From positions 1 through 64,000 of the forward strand of contig JASBYY010000010.1 of assembly GCA_029983675.1 (NCBI GenBank): DNA of 64,000 nucleotides, written 5' to 3'. The notes under the pieces were generated by a model. That model did not search any database, had not been told where the DNA came from, and saw nothing but the letters and a program-made list of their open reading frames with translations. The translations under genes were made by a program, and so were the position numbers. This document shows, piece by piece, positions 27,391 to 36,380 of the stretch (its first letter is position 1; every line of letters begins with the position of its first letter). This DNA is from Bacteroidales bacterium. Its GTDB lineage: Bacteria > Bacteroidota > Bacteroidia > Bacteroidales > F082.

Positions 27391-28428
27391 TTATGAACGT
27401 CCTTGAATCCAGTCGCAGGCGAATTCGATGACATTGTCAATGCCTGCCGCAGTGGATTCCGGGGAGAGCAGAACGCGGTAGTCGGGAGGTACTCCGTTTT
27501 CATAGTTGCCGCCATCATTGGCGATGGTGCGGGTAATTGAAAAGCGATAGTGCCATCCGTTGGGCAGCTCGCCGCCATTGGGCAGTCCTAAGCCGCCACC
27601 GGTGAAGTCGCCGATGAGAGCTATGTTTTCGTAGGCCTGTGTGCAGACTGCAAAAAACGAAGTGGCACTGTACGATCCCCTGTCGATCAATACGGCTACC
27701 GGCTTGCGGTAATAGTCGTGTTCGAACAGCCCCGATTTGGCGGCATGAACCGTTTCGAGTTTTGAAAAATCATTGTGCCCCGGTCCCGACTTGATTTGTG
27801 TGGCGTATAGCTCCTGACCGTGGTTGTCGAACATGCTGAGCAATGTCCAGATGTTGTTGATGGAACCGCCGCCATTCTGACGCAGGTCAAGAATCAAACC
27901 GTCGCAGTTCTTGTAGCGGTTTAGAATATATTCTAAGTCGCTGTTGCTCACTGTGTTAACAAAAGAAGAATAGTGGATATATCCCACTTTGCCATTGCGA
28001 ATGGCGTTGTGGGCGAGGCTTCCAGTTATGTGATGTTGGATGGTCAGATAGTTGAGTGCGACGATTTCGCTGTTGATGTTTCGTTCGGCAATCATTTTGT
28101 AGTACACCGAGTCGTTGCGCGAAACGTTGAAAGGTGCCATCAGGTTGGTGTGGCCGTCCTGCAAGGTGTTGAGCATGGCGCCCATGATGTCGAAAAGACT
28201 GTCATTGTCAATGTCGTTGCTAACCATCGGACGGTAGGTCTGATAGACCTCGTCCCAATTGACGCCCTTGAGATCGAAGAAGGCATACTGCTGATCGACT
28301 TTGTTCCAAAGGTATTCAAAAGTATTGACAGGGTTGGGTTCGAGTTCGTTTTCCATAAAAGCACGTTGGCAGGACGATAGGGAGAGTATTGCCAGCGTCA
28401 GGATTGCGATATGTTGAATGGTTTTCAT
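27391..28428 (-). CDS. S41-family (C-terminal processing/tricorn-like) peptidase lipoprotein
   Basis: A 345-residue predicted lipoprotein (MKTIQHIAILTLAILSLSSC). The S41 domain shows KVGYIHYSSF, DGLILDLRQNGGGSINNIW and DRGSYSATSFFAV, with Ser of RGSYSA as the probable nucleophile, then the TGGGLGLPNGGELPNGW stretch. An N-terminal helical domain (FEYLWNKVDQQYAFFDLKGVNWDEVY) is typical of Bacteroidota S41 proteins. The ATG at 28428 lies 8 bases after the stop of the upstream outer-membrane gene, so they form an operon. Confidence 0.88.
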   Translation of the reverse strand: MKTIQHIAILTLAILSLSSCQRAFMENELEPNPVNTFEYLWNKVDQQYAFFDLKGVNWDEVYQTYRPMVSNDIDNDSLFDIMGAMLNTLQDGHTNLMAPFNVSRNDSVYYKMIAERNINSEIVALNYLTIQHHITGSLAHNAIRNGKVGYIHYSSFVNTVSNSDLEYILNRYKNCDGLILDLRQNGGGSINNIWTLLSMFDNHGQELYATQIKSGPGHNDFSKLETVHAAKSGLFEHDYYRKPVAVLIDRGSYSATSFFAVCTQAYENIALIGDFTGGGLGLPNGGELPNGWHYRFSITRTIANDGGNYENGVPPDYRVLLSPESTAAGIDNVIEFACDWIQGRS

Positions 28429-28436
28429 GATAAGTG

Positions 28437-29306
28437 TCAATTGAGGTTGAATAAAAGGATGATATTTGCAAGATGCATGGCGTTATCGAATCTGTAATAT
28501 CCAGTTTTTCCAGAACTTAAATAGTGCCATCTATAGGAAAATGCGATTTTATTTTTGTTTTTCAGATTGTACATAAGTCCGATTTCGGTGGCGATACCAG
28601 CAAAGGGTTTCATATGGGTTTGATAGGATGAAAACAGTGTTTTAGCCATGTTGCTGTTGGAGGTGTAGTTGTCCATGTATGCAAATCCGGGCCGCATGAC
28701 GGACGACATCAAAGGAAGCGACAGTTGTGCGTATGCGGTCCAAGGCCACGGAGTTCTTTCTTCGTGGTATTTTCCGAAGCTGAAGTCGTATTCAACGCGT
28801 CCTTCCGCATCAAGGTTGAGAAATCGTGTCATGCAAAAACCGGCGTTCATCAGCGAAGAAAAAAGCTTGAAATCGTAGTAGCATTCAACCGATCCGCCTC
28901 CCAATATGCGTAGCCTGTTTTGATGGTAATCATTGAAGTGTCGGATGATGGAAAACTTACCATCAATGCCAAAAGCGTAGGTGTTGTAGTGTAAAATAGG
29001 CTGTAAGCTGTTGCGTGTCAGAGCACCCGTTGTTTGTAAATCGCCCAAAAACCGGTAGCGTTGCCATTCGACGGTGATACTGCTTTGGAAGCCAGCTGCA
29101 ATACCATGGTACTGAAGCGGTGAGGCCCCGGCATCATAGCTTTGTGTGACTCCCAACCCCGTGCCAAAACCCAGATAGAAGTGCGCTTGTTCCTCTTGGA
29201 AAGCCGACATCTGTGAAAATACTGACATTGGAAAGGTTATTATCAGAATAAAAACAGCCAATCGGTTAAATATCAATTTATTGAAAAGAAACAATTGTTG
29301 AATCAT
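28437..29306 (-). CDS. outer-membrane protein of unknown function
   Basis: A 289-residue protein with a signal peptide (MIQQLFLFNKLIFNRLAVFI..., cut after VFSQ) and many alternating aromatic strands (FYLGFGTGLGVTQ, GFQSSITVEWQRYRFLG, NKIAFSYRWHYL) ending in LLFNLN, as expected for a beta-barrel. The family is not recognised. It precedes the S41 protease gene closely; the pair may process or sense a surface polypeptide, but this is an inference. Confidence 0.72.
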   Translation of the reverse strand: MIQQLFLFNKLIFNRLAVFILIITFPMSVFSQMSAFQEEQAHFYLGFGTGLGVTQSYDAGASPLQYHGIAAGFQSSITVEWQRYRFLGDLQTTGALTRNSLQPILHYNTYAFGIDGKFSIIRHFNDYHQNRLRILGGGSVECYYDFKLFSSLMNAGFCMTRFLNLDAEGRVEYDFSFGKYHEERTPWPWTAYAQLSLPLMSSVMRPGFAYMDNYTSNSNMAKTLFSSYQTHMKPFAGIATEIGLMYNLKNKNKIAFSYRWHYLSSGKTGYYRFDNAMHLANIILLFNLN

Positions 29307-29427
29307 AAAATGTTGAATTGACAATATTGCAGTGCAAAGATGCAAAATCGTATTGGATAGGAGCATGTTTTTGGCAGTTTTGTTATTAAAATGGAATGGC
29401 GACAATGCGTGGCAGATTGAAAATCAC

Positions 29428-29435
29428 TATTTTTG
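29428..29435 (+). promoter_or_regulatory. -7 box TATTTTTG for metG
   Basis: TATTTTTG 24 bases upstream of the metG ATG at 29460. Confidence 0.5.
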
Positions 29436-29459
29436 CAGCTTAATTGAAAAAACACATCC

Positions 29460-31523
29460 ATGGAATCAAAAGACAAGAATTTCAAGCGTTACTTGGTAAC
29501 AACGGCTTTGCCTTATGCCAACGGGCCTGTTCATATCGGCCACCTTGCAGGCGTTTACATCCCTGCTGACACGTATGTGCGCTATCTTCGCATGAAGGGA
29601 GCCGAGGTCTTGTTTGTCGGAGGTTCCGATGAGCATGGCGTGCCGATTACAATTAAGGCCGAGAAGGAGGGATGCACGCCTCAGGATATTGTTGACCACT
29701 ACCATGGGCTGATCAAGAAGTCGTTCGAGGAGTTGGGCATTAGCTATAATATCTATTCGCGTACCACTTCCAAAATGCACGCGGCTACGGCCAGCGAGTT
29801 TTTCCAGAAGCTTTATGACGAAGGGAAATTCATCGAGCAAGAAAGCGAACAGTATTTTGACCCTGAACGTCAGAAATTCTTGTCGGACCGTTATATAGTC
29901 GGCACTTGCCCGAAATGCGGTGCAGAAGGAGCCTATGGCGACCAGTGCGAAAAATGTGGCAGCTCGTTGAGTCCCGATGAACTCATCAATCCTCACTCAC
30001 AGTTGAGTGGAGCCGCCTTGGTCAAGAAAATGACCAAACACTGGTATCTGCCTCTCGATCAATATGAGCCATGGTTGCACGAATGGATTTTGGAAGGCCA
30101 TAAAGAATGGAAAACCAATGTGTACGGTCAGGTGAAAAGCTGGCTTGCCGCAGGTTTGCAGCCACGTGCCGTCACCCGTGACCTCGATTGGGGCGTGTCC
30201 GTACCGATAAAAGGAGCCGAAGGCAAGGTGCTTTATGTATGGTTTGATGCTCCTATCGGCTATATCTCGAATACGAAAGAATTGTGCGAAAAGACAGGTG
30301 ACGACTGGGAAAGATGGTGGAAAGACAGCGATACCAAAATGGTGCATTTCATTGGAAAAGACAATATTGTGTTTCATTGCATCATTTTCCCGTGCATGTT
30401 AAAAGCTTATGGCGATGGTTACATTGTGCCTGAAAACGTGCCTGCCAATGAGTTTCTTAATCTTGAGAACGACAAGATTTCAACCTCGCGCAATTGGGCC
30501 GTTTGGCTGCACGAATATCTTGAAGAATTTCCTGGCAAGCAGGATGTGCTTCGCTACGTGTTGACAGCCAACGCTCCTGAAACCAAGGATAATAACTTCA
30601 CGTGGAAAGACTATCAGGACCGTAACAACAACGAACTATTGTCCATCTTCGGCAATTTCGTCAACCGTACCATTGTCCTTACGCATAAGTTTTACAATGG
30701 CGTTGTGCCGGCTTTAGAAAACCTCACGGAAGCGGATCAAACTGTTGTGAACGAAATGAACGCCTTCCACGAACAGGTCGGCTCTTCCATCGAAACCTAC
30801 CGTTTCCGCGAAGCCTTGTCGGAACTGATGAACCTTGCCCGTCTTGGCAACCGTTATCTTACCGAAAACGAACCATGGAAAGTCATCAAGACCGATCCCG
30901 AACGGGTGAAGACCGTCATGGCGCTTTCGCTGCAAATCGTTGCCAAACTCGCCATCCTTGCCGAACCTTTCTTGCCCTTCAGCGCCAAAAAGCTGCAAGC
31001 CATGATAGGAATGACTGAAAATGCTTGGGACACGGCGAAAGAAACGGTGTTGCTGCCCGCAGGACATGTTGTGGGACAAGCGGAGTTGCTGTTTGAGAAA
31101 GTGGAGGACAGCGTGGTGGCGGCTCAATTGAAGAAATTGGACGACACGAAAAAAGCCAACGAACTGAATGCATGGACACCGTCTCCCATTAAGGAACAAG
31201 TGTCTTTCGACGACTTCCAGAAGGTGGATATTCGTGTGGGCACGGTGCTCGAATGCACCAAGGTGCCAAAGGCCGATAAACTGTTGCAGTTCCTTATCGA
31301 GGACGGCATGAACCGCCGTACCATTGTTTCGGGCATTGCGAAATACTATCCGAATCCTGAAGAGCTTGTCGGCAAGCAGATCTGTTTCATTGCCAACTTT
31401 GAACCACGCAAATTGAAAGGTGTGGTCAGCGAAGGCATGATACTCTCCGCCGAGGACAAAGACGGTCGTTTAGTGCTTGTCACACCATCGCAGCTGGTGG
31501 CGCCAGGTTGTGGCATCGGATAA
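29460..31523 (+). CDS. metG: methionyl-tRNA synthetase
   Basis: A 687-residue class I synthetase that charges tRNA-Met. The HIGH motif is at residues 25-28 (VHIGHLA), a zinc knuckle follows (CPKCGAEGAYGDQCEKC), and the KMSKS equivalent is KISTS near residue 340. The anticodon-binding helical domain is followed by a C-terminal tRNA-binding OB domain (FDDFQKVDIRVGTVLECTKVPKADKL). Length is normal for the two-domain bacterial type. yraN follows 11 bases downstream. Confidence 0.97.
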   Translation: MESKDKNFKRYLVTTALPYANGPVHIGHLAGVYIPADTYVRYLRMKGAEVLFVGGSDEHGVPITIKAEKEGCTPQDIVDHYHGLIKKSFEELGISYNIYSRTTSKMHAATASEFFQKLYDEGKFIEQESEQYFDPERQKFLSDRYIVGTCPKCGAEGAYGDQCEKCGSSLSPDELINPHSQLSGAALVKKMTKHWYLPLDQYEPWLHEWILEGHKEWKTNVYGQVKSWLAAGLQPRAVTRDLDWGVSVPIKGAEGKVLYVWFDAPIGYISNTKELCEKTGDDWERWWKDSDTKMVHFIGKDNIVFHCIIFPCMLKAYGDGYIVPENVPANEFLNLENDKISTSRNWAVWLHEYLEEFPGKQDVLRYVLTANAPETKDNNFTWKDYQDRNNNELLSIFGNFVNRTIVLTHKFYNGVVPALENLTEADQTVVNEMNAFHEQVGSSIETYRFREALSELMNLARLGNRYLTENEPWKVIKTDPERVKTVMALSLQIVAKLAILAEPFLPFSAKKLQAMIGMTENAWDTAKETVLLPAGHVVGQAELLFEKVEDSVVAAQLKKLDDTKKANELNAWTPSPIKEQVSFDDFQKVDIRVGTVLECTKVPKADKLLQFLIEDGMNRRTIVSGIAKYYPNPEELVGKQICFIANFEPRKLKGVVSEGMILSAEDKDGRLVLVTPSQLVAPGCGIG

Positions 31524-31534
31524 CCTACATCCAC

Positions 31535-31897
31535 ATGGCCGCCCATAATGAGTTAGGAAAGAAAGGTGAAGACCTTGCCGTCGAGTACCTGAGCCGAAAA
31601 GGTTACAGGATAATCGACAGCAATTGGCACAATGGTCATGAAGAAATCGATATTGTGGCTAAGGACGGCGACATGTTGGTTGTGGTGGAGGTGAAGACCC
31701 GATTCAGTGATGAGTTTGGCGATCCCGATCTCGCCGTCACCAAAAGCAAGCAACGCTCCATTGTCCGCACGGCAGATGCCTATATTATCGAACATGACTT
31801 GGATGTGGAGACCCGTTTCGACATTGTTTCCATCGTGTTTGGCGGCAAAGAGCCAAAAATAGAGCATATAGAAGATGCTTTTTATCCGACACTCTAA
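31535..31897 (+). CDS. yraN: YraN family protein (UPF0102)
   Basis: A 120-residue predicted endonuclease-like protein with the YraN pattern: NELGKKGEDLAVEYLSRKGYRIIDSNWH, EIDIVAKDGDMLVVVEVKTR (the PD-(D/E)xK-like core) and RFDIVSIVF. The family resembles Holliday-junction resolvases, but its role is unproven. The ATG at 31535 is chosen by family alignment; the upstream in-frame codon overlaps metG. Confidence 0.9.
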   Translation: MAAHNELGKKGEDLAVEYLSRKGYRIIDSNWHNGHEEIDIVAKDGDMLVVVEVKTRFSDEFGDPDLAVTKSKQRSIVRTADAYIIEHDLDVETRFDIVSIVFGGKEPKIEHIEDAFYPTL

Positions 31898-32088
31898 TCG
31901 AGAAATGACGCTTCTAATTGAAGCTTAGGCGTTTTTCGGTTTTCTATTTATTGGTTATCGTAGAGAGAAGGTTTGCCCTTTTATTTTACCTGAGAAATCT
32001 GTAGTGTTTTTATTTATCGTTTTGATTTTCAACGATTAATGAAATCAAAGTATTTTTTTGGAAAATTGGAAGCGTGAAAACGTAAGTT

Positions 32089-32117
32089 TTTGTATGTCAG
32101 AAAAATTACTAAATTTG
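32089..32117 (+). promoter_or_regulatory. promoter for hydF-hydE
   Basis: TTTG (32089-32092), 17 bases, TAAATTTG (32110-32117), about 50 bases upstream of the hydF ATG at 32168. Confidence 0.5.
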
Positions 32118-32167
32118 CAGGCGGAAGAGACATTATTGTCCAAAGGGTTACTTGAAAAACAGATGTT

Positions 32168-33361
32168 ATGGCTAAGGATTTGAAGCCGCATATCGGCATT
32201 TTCGGTCGTCGCAACAACGGAAAAAGTTCGCTTATCAACTACCTTACGGGGCAGGAAACTGCAATTGTGTCCGAACAGGCCGGTACAACCACTGATCCGG
32301 TGAAAAAAAGCATAGAGATTTTTGGAATCGGACCTACTGTGTTGATTGATACGGCTGGTATTGATGATGTGGGTGTACTTGGTCAGCAGCGTATGGAGCG
32401 CACCATGCAAGTGATGCAGGAAATCGACTGCGCCATCCTTGTCATTACTGACAATCAGTTTGGATATCCTGAGATGATGACCGTAGAAAAGCTGAACGAA
32501 TATAAAGTGCCTTTTCTGGTGGTTCACAACAAGTCCGATCTGAATCCTTTGAATGGAGATTTCAAGAACATGGTTGAAAAAGGAGTGAGTGCCAAAGTGT
32601 TGGAATTTAGTACTTTATGGCAAGATAAGTCGGATGAACTTATTCAATTCCTGAAAAAGACCATTCCCGACAGTGCCTACCAGAAGGTGTCGCTGTTGGG
32701 CGACCTTGTCAATCCGGGCGAAATGGTACTGCTGGTATGCCCTATCGATGCCGAGGCACCGGAGGGGCGCATGATATTGCCGCAAGTCATGGCCATTCGT
32801 GATGTGCTTGACAATGATTGTCTCTGCGCTGTCATCAAGGAGACTCTCCTCGAATCATATTTAGAAAGGATGCCGCGTCCTGCGTTGGTAGTCACCGACA
32901 GCAAGGTGTTCGGCTATGTCAGCAGTGTGGTTCCCGAACAAGTGCCTTTGACCAGTTTCAGCATTGCGATGGCACGAATGCGGGGCGATTTCGAGAATTA
33001 TATCAAAGGTACGCCTTACTTGTCGAAACTCAAAGACGGTGATAAGGTGCTCATTCTTGAATTCTGCACGCATCAGGTCAATTGCGAAGATATTGGCCGT
33101 TCAAAGCTGCCGCGTATGATTCGTAAATTCACAGGAAAAGAAATCGGTTTCGATTATATGTCGGGCTTGTCACCCATAAAAAATGTCGGACAATATGCCT
33201 TAGCCGTTCAATGTGGCGGATGTATGGCTACACGTAAACAACTGATTAACAGAACAAATGTTGCAGTTAATGCAGGTGTTCCCATCACCAACTACGGTAT
33301 GGCCATCGCCTATATGACGGGTATTTTTGACCGCGTGATGTCGCCGTTCGGAAAGGATTAA
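32168..33361 (+). CDS. hydF: [FeFe]-hydrogenase H-cluster maturation GTPase HydF
   Basis: A 397-residue scaffold and GTPase that carries the 2Fe precursor to the hydrogenase. The N-terminal GTPase domain shows G1 GRRNNGKSSLINYL, G3 DTAGIDD and G4 NKSD. The dimerisation domain is followed by the iron-sulfur domain, with CTH near residue 300 and QCGGCM about 50 residues later, the expected cluster ligands. All key residues appear intact. It lies 69 bases upstream of hydE on the same strand. Confidence 0.95.
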   Translation: MAKDLKPHIGIFGRRNNGKSSLINYLTGQETAIVSEQAGTTTDPVKKSIEIFGIGPTVLIDTAGIDDVGVLGQQRMERTMQVMQEIDCAILVITDNQFGYPEMMTVEKLNEYKVPFLVVHNKSDLNPLNGDFKNMVEKGVSAKVLEFSTLWQDKSDELIQFLKKTIPDSAYQKVSLLGDLVNPGEMVLLVCPIDAEAPEGRMILPQVMAIRDVLDNDCLCAVIKETLLESYLERMPRPALVVTDSKVFGYVSSVVPEQVPLTSFSIAMARMRGDFENYIKGTPYLSKLKDGDKVLILEFCTHQVNCEDIGRSKLPRMIRKFTGKEIGFDYMSGLSPIKNVGQYALAVQCGGCMATRKQLINRTNVAVNAGVPITNYGMAIAYMTGIFDRVMSPFGKD

Positions 33362-33430
33362 CCGCTTTGTATCAATTGTTACAGAGGCAGATTTCTTGTT
33401 TTCATAAATTTGTCTTCAAATTCAATAACG

Positions 33431-34516
33431 ATGAGTTCTATTGCATCGCTGCTTGAGAAGCCTGAACTTGGTTTTGACGACCTTGTCGTATTGTTGTCGG
33501 TAGAAGACCCCGACGAGGTGCAACTTATTCTTGACAAGGGTCAGGAAGTCAAGAAAAAAACGGTAGGCAACAAGGTTTATTTGCGTGGTCTGATCGAGTT
33601 GTCGAACATTTGCAGGAAGGATTGCCTGTATTGCGGTATCCGTAAATCGAATGATAAAGCCGTGCGATATGCGTTGACGGCTGAAGAGGTGCTACAATCG
33701 GCACGTTTCACCTATGAAAATGGTTTTGGGTCTATCGTTATCCAAAGCGGGGAACTGCTTGGAGAGACTTTTGTCAAAGATTTGGAAGGCTATATCCGTG
33801 CCATTCATACTGCGTACCCTGACCTGCTCATCACGCTTTCATGCGGCGAGGAAAGTCTCGAAACCTACCGCCGCTGGTTCAATGCCGGAGCCAACCGGTA
33901 TTTGCTGCGTATTGAAAGCTCGCAAAGCGACTTGTATTACAAGATACATCCACACGACTTGTTTCATTCTTTCGAGAGCAGAAAACAGGCTTTGGAGGAT
34001 TTACGAACCGCCGGCTACCAGGTCGGAACGGGCGTAATGATTGGCTTGCCATGGCAGAATGAGGCGCACTTGGCACATGACCTGATATTTTTCCGTGAAT
34101 TGGATATCGACATGGTCGGCATGGGGCCTTATATCGAACATAGCGAAACCCCTCTTTACGACAGCCGCGACGTGCTTTGGCCCTACGAAAAACGCTTCCA
34201 AAAAAGCCTTCTCATGATTGCTTTATTGCGTATCATCATGCCTACCATTAACATCGCATCGACGACGGCGTTGGAAACCCTCGACCCCAAAGGACGTAAG
34301 AAAGGTCTGATGGCCGGTGCTAATGTGGTGATGCCCAACGTGACACCGATGGCTAAAAAGGTCAATTACAAACTCTATGAAAAGAAGTCGGGACTTTACA
34401 CCGATTCTTCCGCATCGCTCGAAAAAGTGCGCCAAAGCATAGAGGAAGCCGGCGATAGCATTTGTTTTTTCAATCCGGGCATCTCTCGGCATTTTTCGGA
34501 TCGGACGAAAGAGTGA
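33431..34516 (+). CDS. hydE: [FeFe]-hydrogenase H-cluster radical SAM maturase HydE
   Basis: A 361-residue radical SAM enzyme working with HydF and HydG to make the H-cluster. The SAM cluster motif CRKDCLYC places Cys61, Cys65 and Cys68; IVIQSGE and YLLRIESSQSDLYYKIHP fit the HydE TIM barrel, as does GTGVMIGLPWQNEAHLAHDL. The ATG at 33431 is preferred over an upstream TTG. hydG and the hydrogenase genes are not in this window. Confidence 0.93.
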   Translation: MSSIASLLEKPELGFDDLVVLLSVEDPDEVQLILDKGQEVKKKTVGNKVYLRGLIELSNICRKDCLYCGIRKSNDKAVRYALTAEEVLQSARFTYENGFGSIVIQSGELLGETFVKDLEGYIRAIHTAYPDLLITLSCGEESLETYRRWFNAGANRYLLRIESSQSDLYYKIHPHDLFHSFESRKQALEDLRTAGYQVGTGVMIGLPWQNEAHLAHDLIFFRELDIDMVGMGPYIEHSETPLYDSRDVLWPYEKRFQKSLLMIALLRIIMPTINIASTTALETLDPKGRKKGLMAGANVVMPNVTPMAKKVNYKLYEKKSGLYTDSSASLEKVRQSIEEAGDSICFFNPGISRHFSDRTKE

Positions 34517-34542
34517 AAAAAACAGACAGCTTGTTCGAGTGG

Positions 34543-36267
34543 TTACCGCTGTTTTTCCGATGCCGGTCCTTCAATGAAGATATCATAGTAGCAGGCATCG
34601 TTGTCGTAATAGGTGTACCTGTCGCTTAAACAAATGGTAAACCGTTGTTTCCCTGAAGGAATCCCTTGGCCGATCGTGGTCCATAAACGACCGCTGACTA
34701 CAGAATTGCCCTTGATTTCGGTGATGGTGTCGTAATGGCATTCCTGAGACTTGTATCCGTTTTCGTACAATGCGAGCAGAGAAATTGAAAAGTCTTTATT
34801 TGTGAAGGGGATAACCGAATCAAGCGGATTCTCGATACTGAAATCGACAGTGATGGTATCGCCATAATGGAAAATCGGCGGTGTTTTCGGTTCGGTACCG
34901 ACTATTTTTGTGTTGATAATTAGTCGATTGGCACTAAAATAACGGTCCGAAAACAATCCGCAAAACACGGTGTCGTTCACATGAAAGACCTGCGAATGTC
35001 CCCAAGGCACGCAAAGAAACACCGGACGGCCGATGAAATCCCTGTCCTTCTGCCAAAGGTCGAACTGGGTGGTGCGGATCCAAGCGCTTTTTATGGTGGA
35101 AGCCGCCATTCCCGTGTGATAATGATAGAGCGAAGGGGCTTGGTAGGAACTGTTGAAAAGAACGGGGCGTTCTGCTGCGACTTTCCCAATGGCTTGGTAA
35201 TAGACCTTGCTGCCGTAGAATCCGAAACGAGATGAGGCAGGAGTAAGCAACAGAATGCGCACTGCGATGATGAGCAGCAACGAAGGAAAAATGAAACGTT
35301 TCGTGTAACGCAACAGTTTCGGGTCACTCAGTGTATGCTTGTAAAGCAAAAGGACCAGCGGAATGACACACACAATGGTCCAGTGTGGCTCGACATGTCC
35401 CCGAAAAGCCATTAGGGCGAAAAAACCGAGAAATCCGACAATAACAAAGAGCAATGTCCGCTCAAAGGTGTCGTTCACCTTGTATTTGAACATCACATAA
35501 ACCAAAGCGCCGAAGGTAAAAGGATTGAAAACCAACAATTGGTTGGGAAGGTATTCCAGCAGGAAACTCCATTGAAAAGGAGTGCTTCTTTGCATTAGGT
35601 GGTATTTCAAACTGGGGAAGTCGTTTTCAACCTGCCACATCAAGTGGGGGACGAGCAAAGTGGCGGCCACGGCGCACGAAAGCCAAAACCTTTTGTCTTT
35701 TAGCAATGGCAGGTTCGACAATACCACAAGTGCCAGAAGCAACAGAGCATGGTACTTGCTATAAATCATGGCAGCCATTAGAAAACCAATCAAAAGACTT
35801 CGTTTCAGGCTATTGTCTTTCAGATACCGTTTGTATTCCCCAAAAAACAAGGCGGAGAAAAACAGCAAGGCACAATCGGGAGCCGTGATGAATCCATAGA
35901 TATTGAACATGACCACGGAAAAAAGTATGGTAAAGAAAACCAACAATTTATGTTCGTCAGGATGGGGTTCCTCAAGGCTTTTCCAAATCACGAGGCTTGT
36001 CAGCAAGGAGAGTAGCACGGTGACAAATCGCACGTTCAGATTGCCGTCGCACAGGATGTTGCTGATGCAGGTCATCAGTCCCACCATAGGCGGGTGGTCA
36101 AAATAGCCCCATTCCAAATGTTCCCCGTACATATAATAATAGGCTTCGTCGGCACTGACTTCGGTAAACACGGCTTGCAACAGGTTGACGATAAAGAACA
36201 GAAGCAACCCTGCGATGAGGAAAATCTTCCATTGCTTGTCTTTGATGTCGTTGGTCGTGTCATGCAT
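34543..36267 (-). CDS. GT39-family membrane glycosyltransferase (ArnT/PMT-like)
   Basis: A 574-residue polytopic protein with about ten membrane helices. The first periplasmic loop carries SADEAYYYMYGEHLEWGYFDHPPMVG, the acidic active-site region of PMT_2/ArnT-like transferases that use polyprenyl-phosphate sugars. A soluble C-terminal domain of roughly 200 residues follows. It probably glycosylates lipids or proteins at the outer face of the inner membrane; the acceptor is unknown. The ATG at 36267 follows a TATTTTTG box, and the in-frame ATG at 36360 lies upstream of that box. Confidence 0.85.
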   Translation of the reverse strand: MHDTTNDIKDKQWKIFLIAGLLLFFIVNLLQAVFTEVSADEAYYYMYGEHLEWGYFDHPPMVGLMTCISNILCDGNLNVRFVTVLLSLLTSLVIWKSLEEPHPDEHKLLVFFTILFSVVMFNIYGFITAPDCALLFFSALFFGEYKRYLKDNSLKRSLLIGFLMAAMIYSKYHALLLLALVVLSNLPLLKDKRFWLSCAVAATLLVPHLMWQVENDFPSLKYHLMQRSTPFQWSFLLEYLPNQLLVFNPFTFGALVYVMFKYKVNDTFERTLLFVIVGFLGFFALMAFRGHVEPHWTIVCVIPLVLLLYKHTLSDPKLLRYTKRFIFPSLLLIIAVRILLLTPASSRFGFYGSKVYYQAIGKVAAERPVLFNSSYQAPSLYHYHTGMAASTIKSAWIRTTQFDLWQKDRDFIGRPVFLCVPWGHSQVFHVNDTVFCGLFSDRYFSANRLIINTKIVGTEPKTPPIFHYGDTITVDFSIENPLDSVIPFTNKDFSISLLALYENGYKSQECHYDTITEIKGNSVVSGRLWTTIGQGIPSGKQRFTICLSDRYTYYDNDACYYDIFIEGPASEKQR

Positions 36268-36295
36268 ATTACTTGTCAGGATGTTGCTTAGGGTG

Positions 36296-36303
36296 CAAAA
36301 ATA
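36296..36303 (-). promoter_or_regulatory. -7 box TATTTTTG for the GT39 gene
   Basis: Minus-strand TATTTTTG, 28 bases before the ATG at 36267, immediately after the glnA terminator. Confidence 0.45.
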
Positions 36304-36327
36304 AGGGTTTTGACGAAATAAAAAGCA

Positions 36328-36357
36328 AAAGAGGACAGCCCGCAAGCCGTCCTCTTT
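36328..36357 (-). terminator. glnA terminator
   Basis: The arms AAAGAGGAC (36328-36336) and GTCCTCTTT (36349-36357) pair perfectly. Read on the minus strand the stem is followed by TTTGCTTTTTATTT, 24 bases after the glnA stop. Confidence 0.75.
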
Positions 36358-36380
36358 CAAAAAGCTATCGCCGGAACGTT

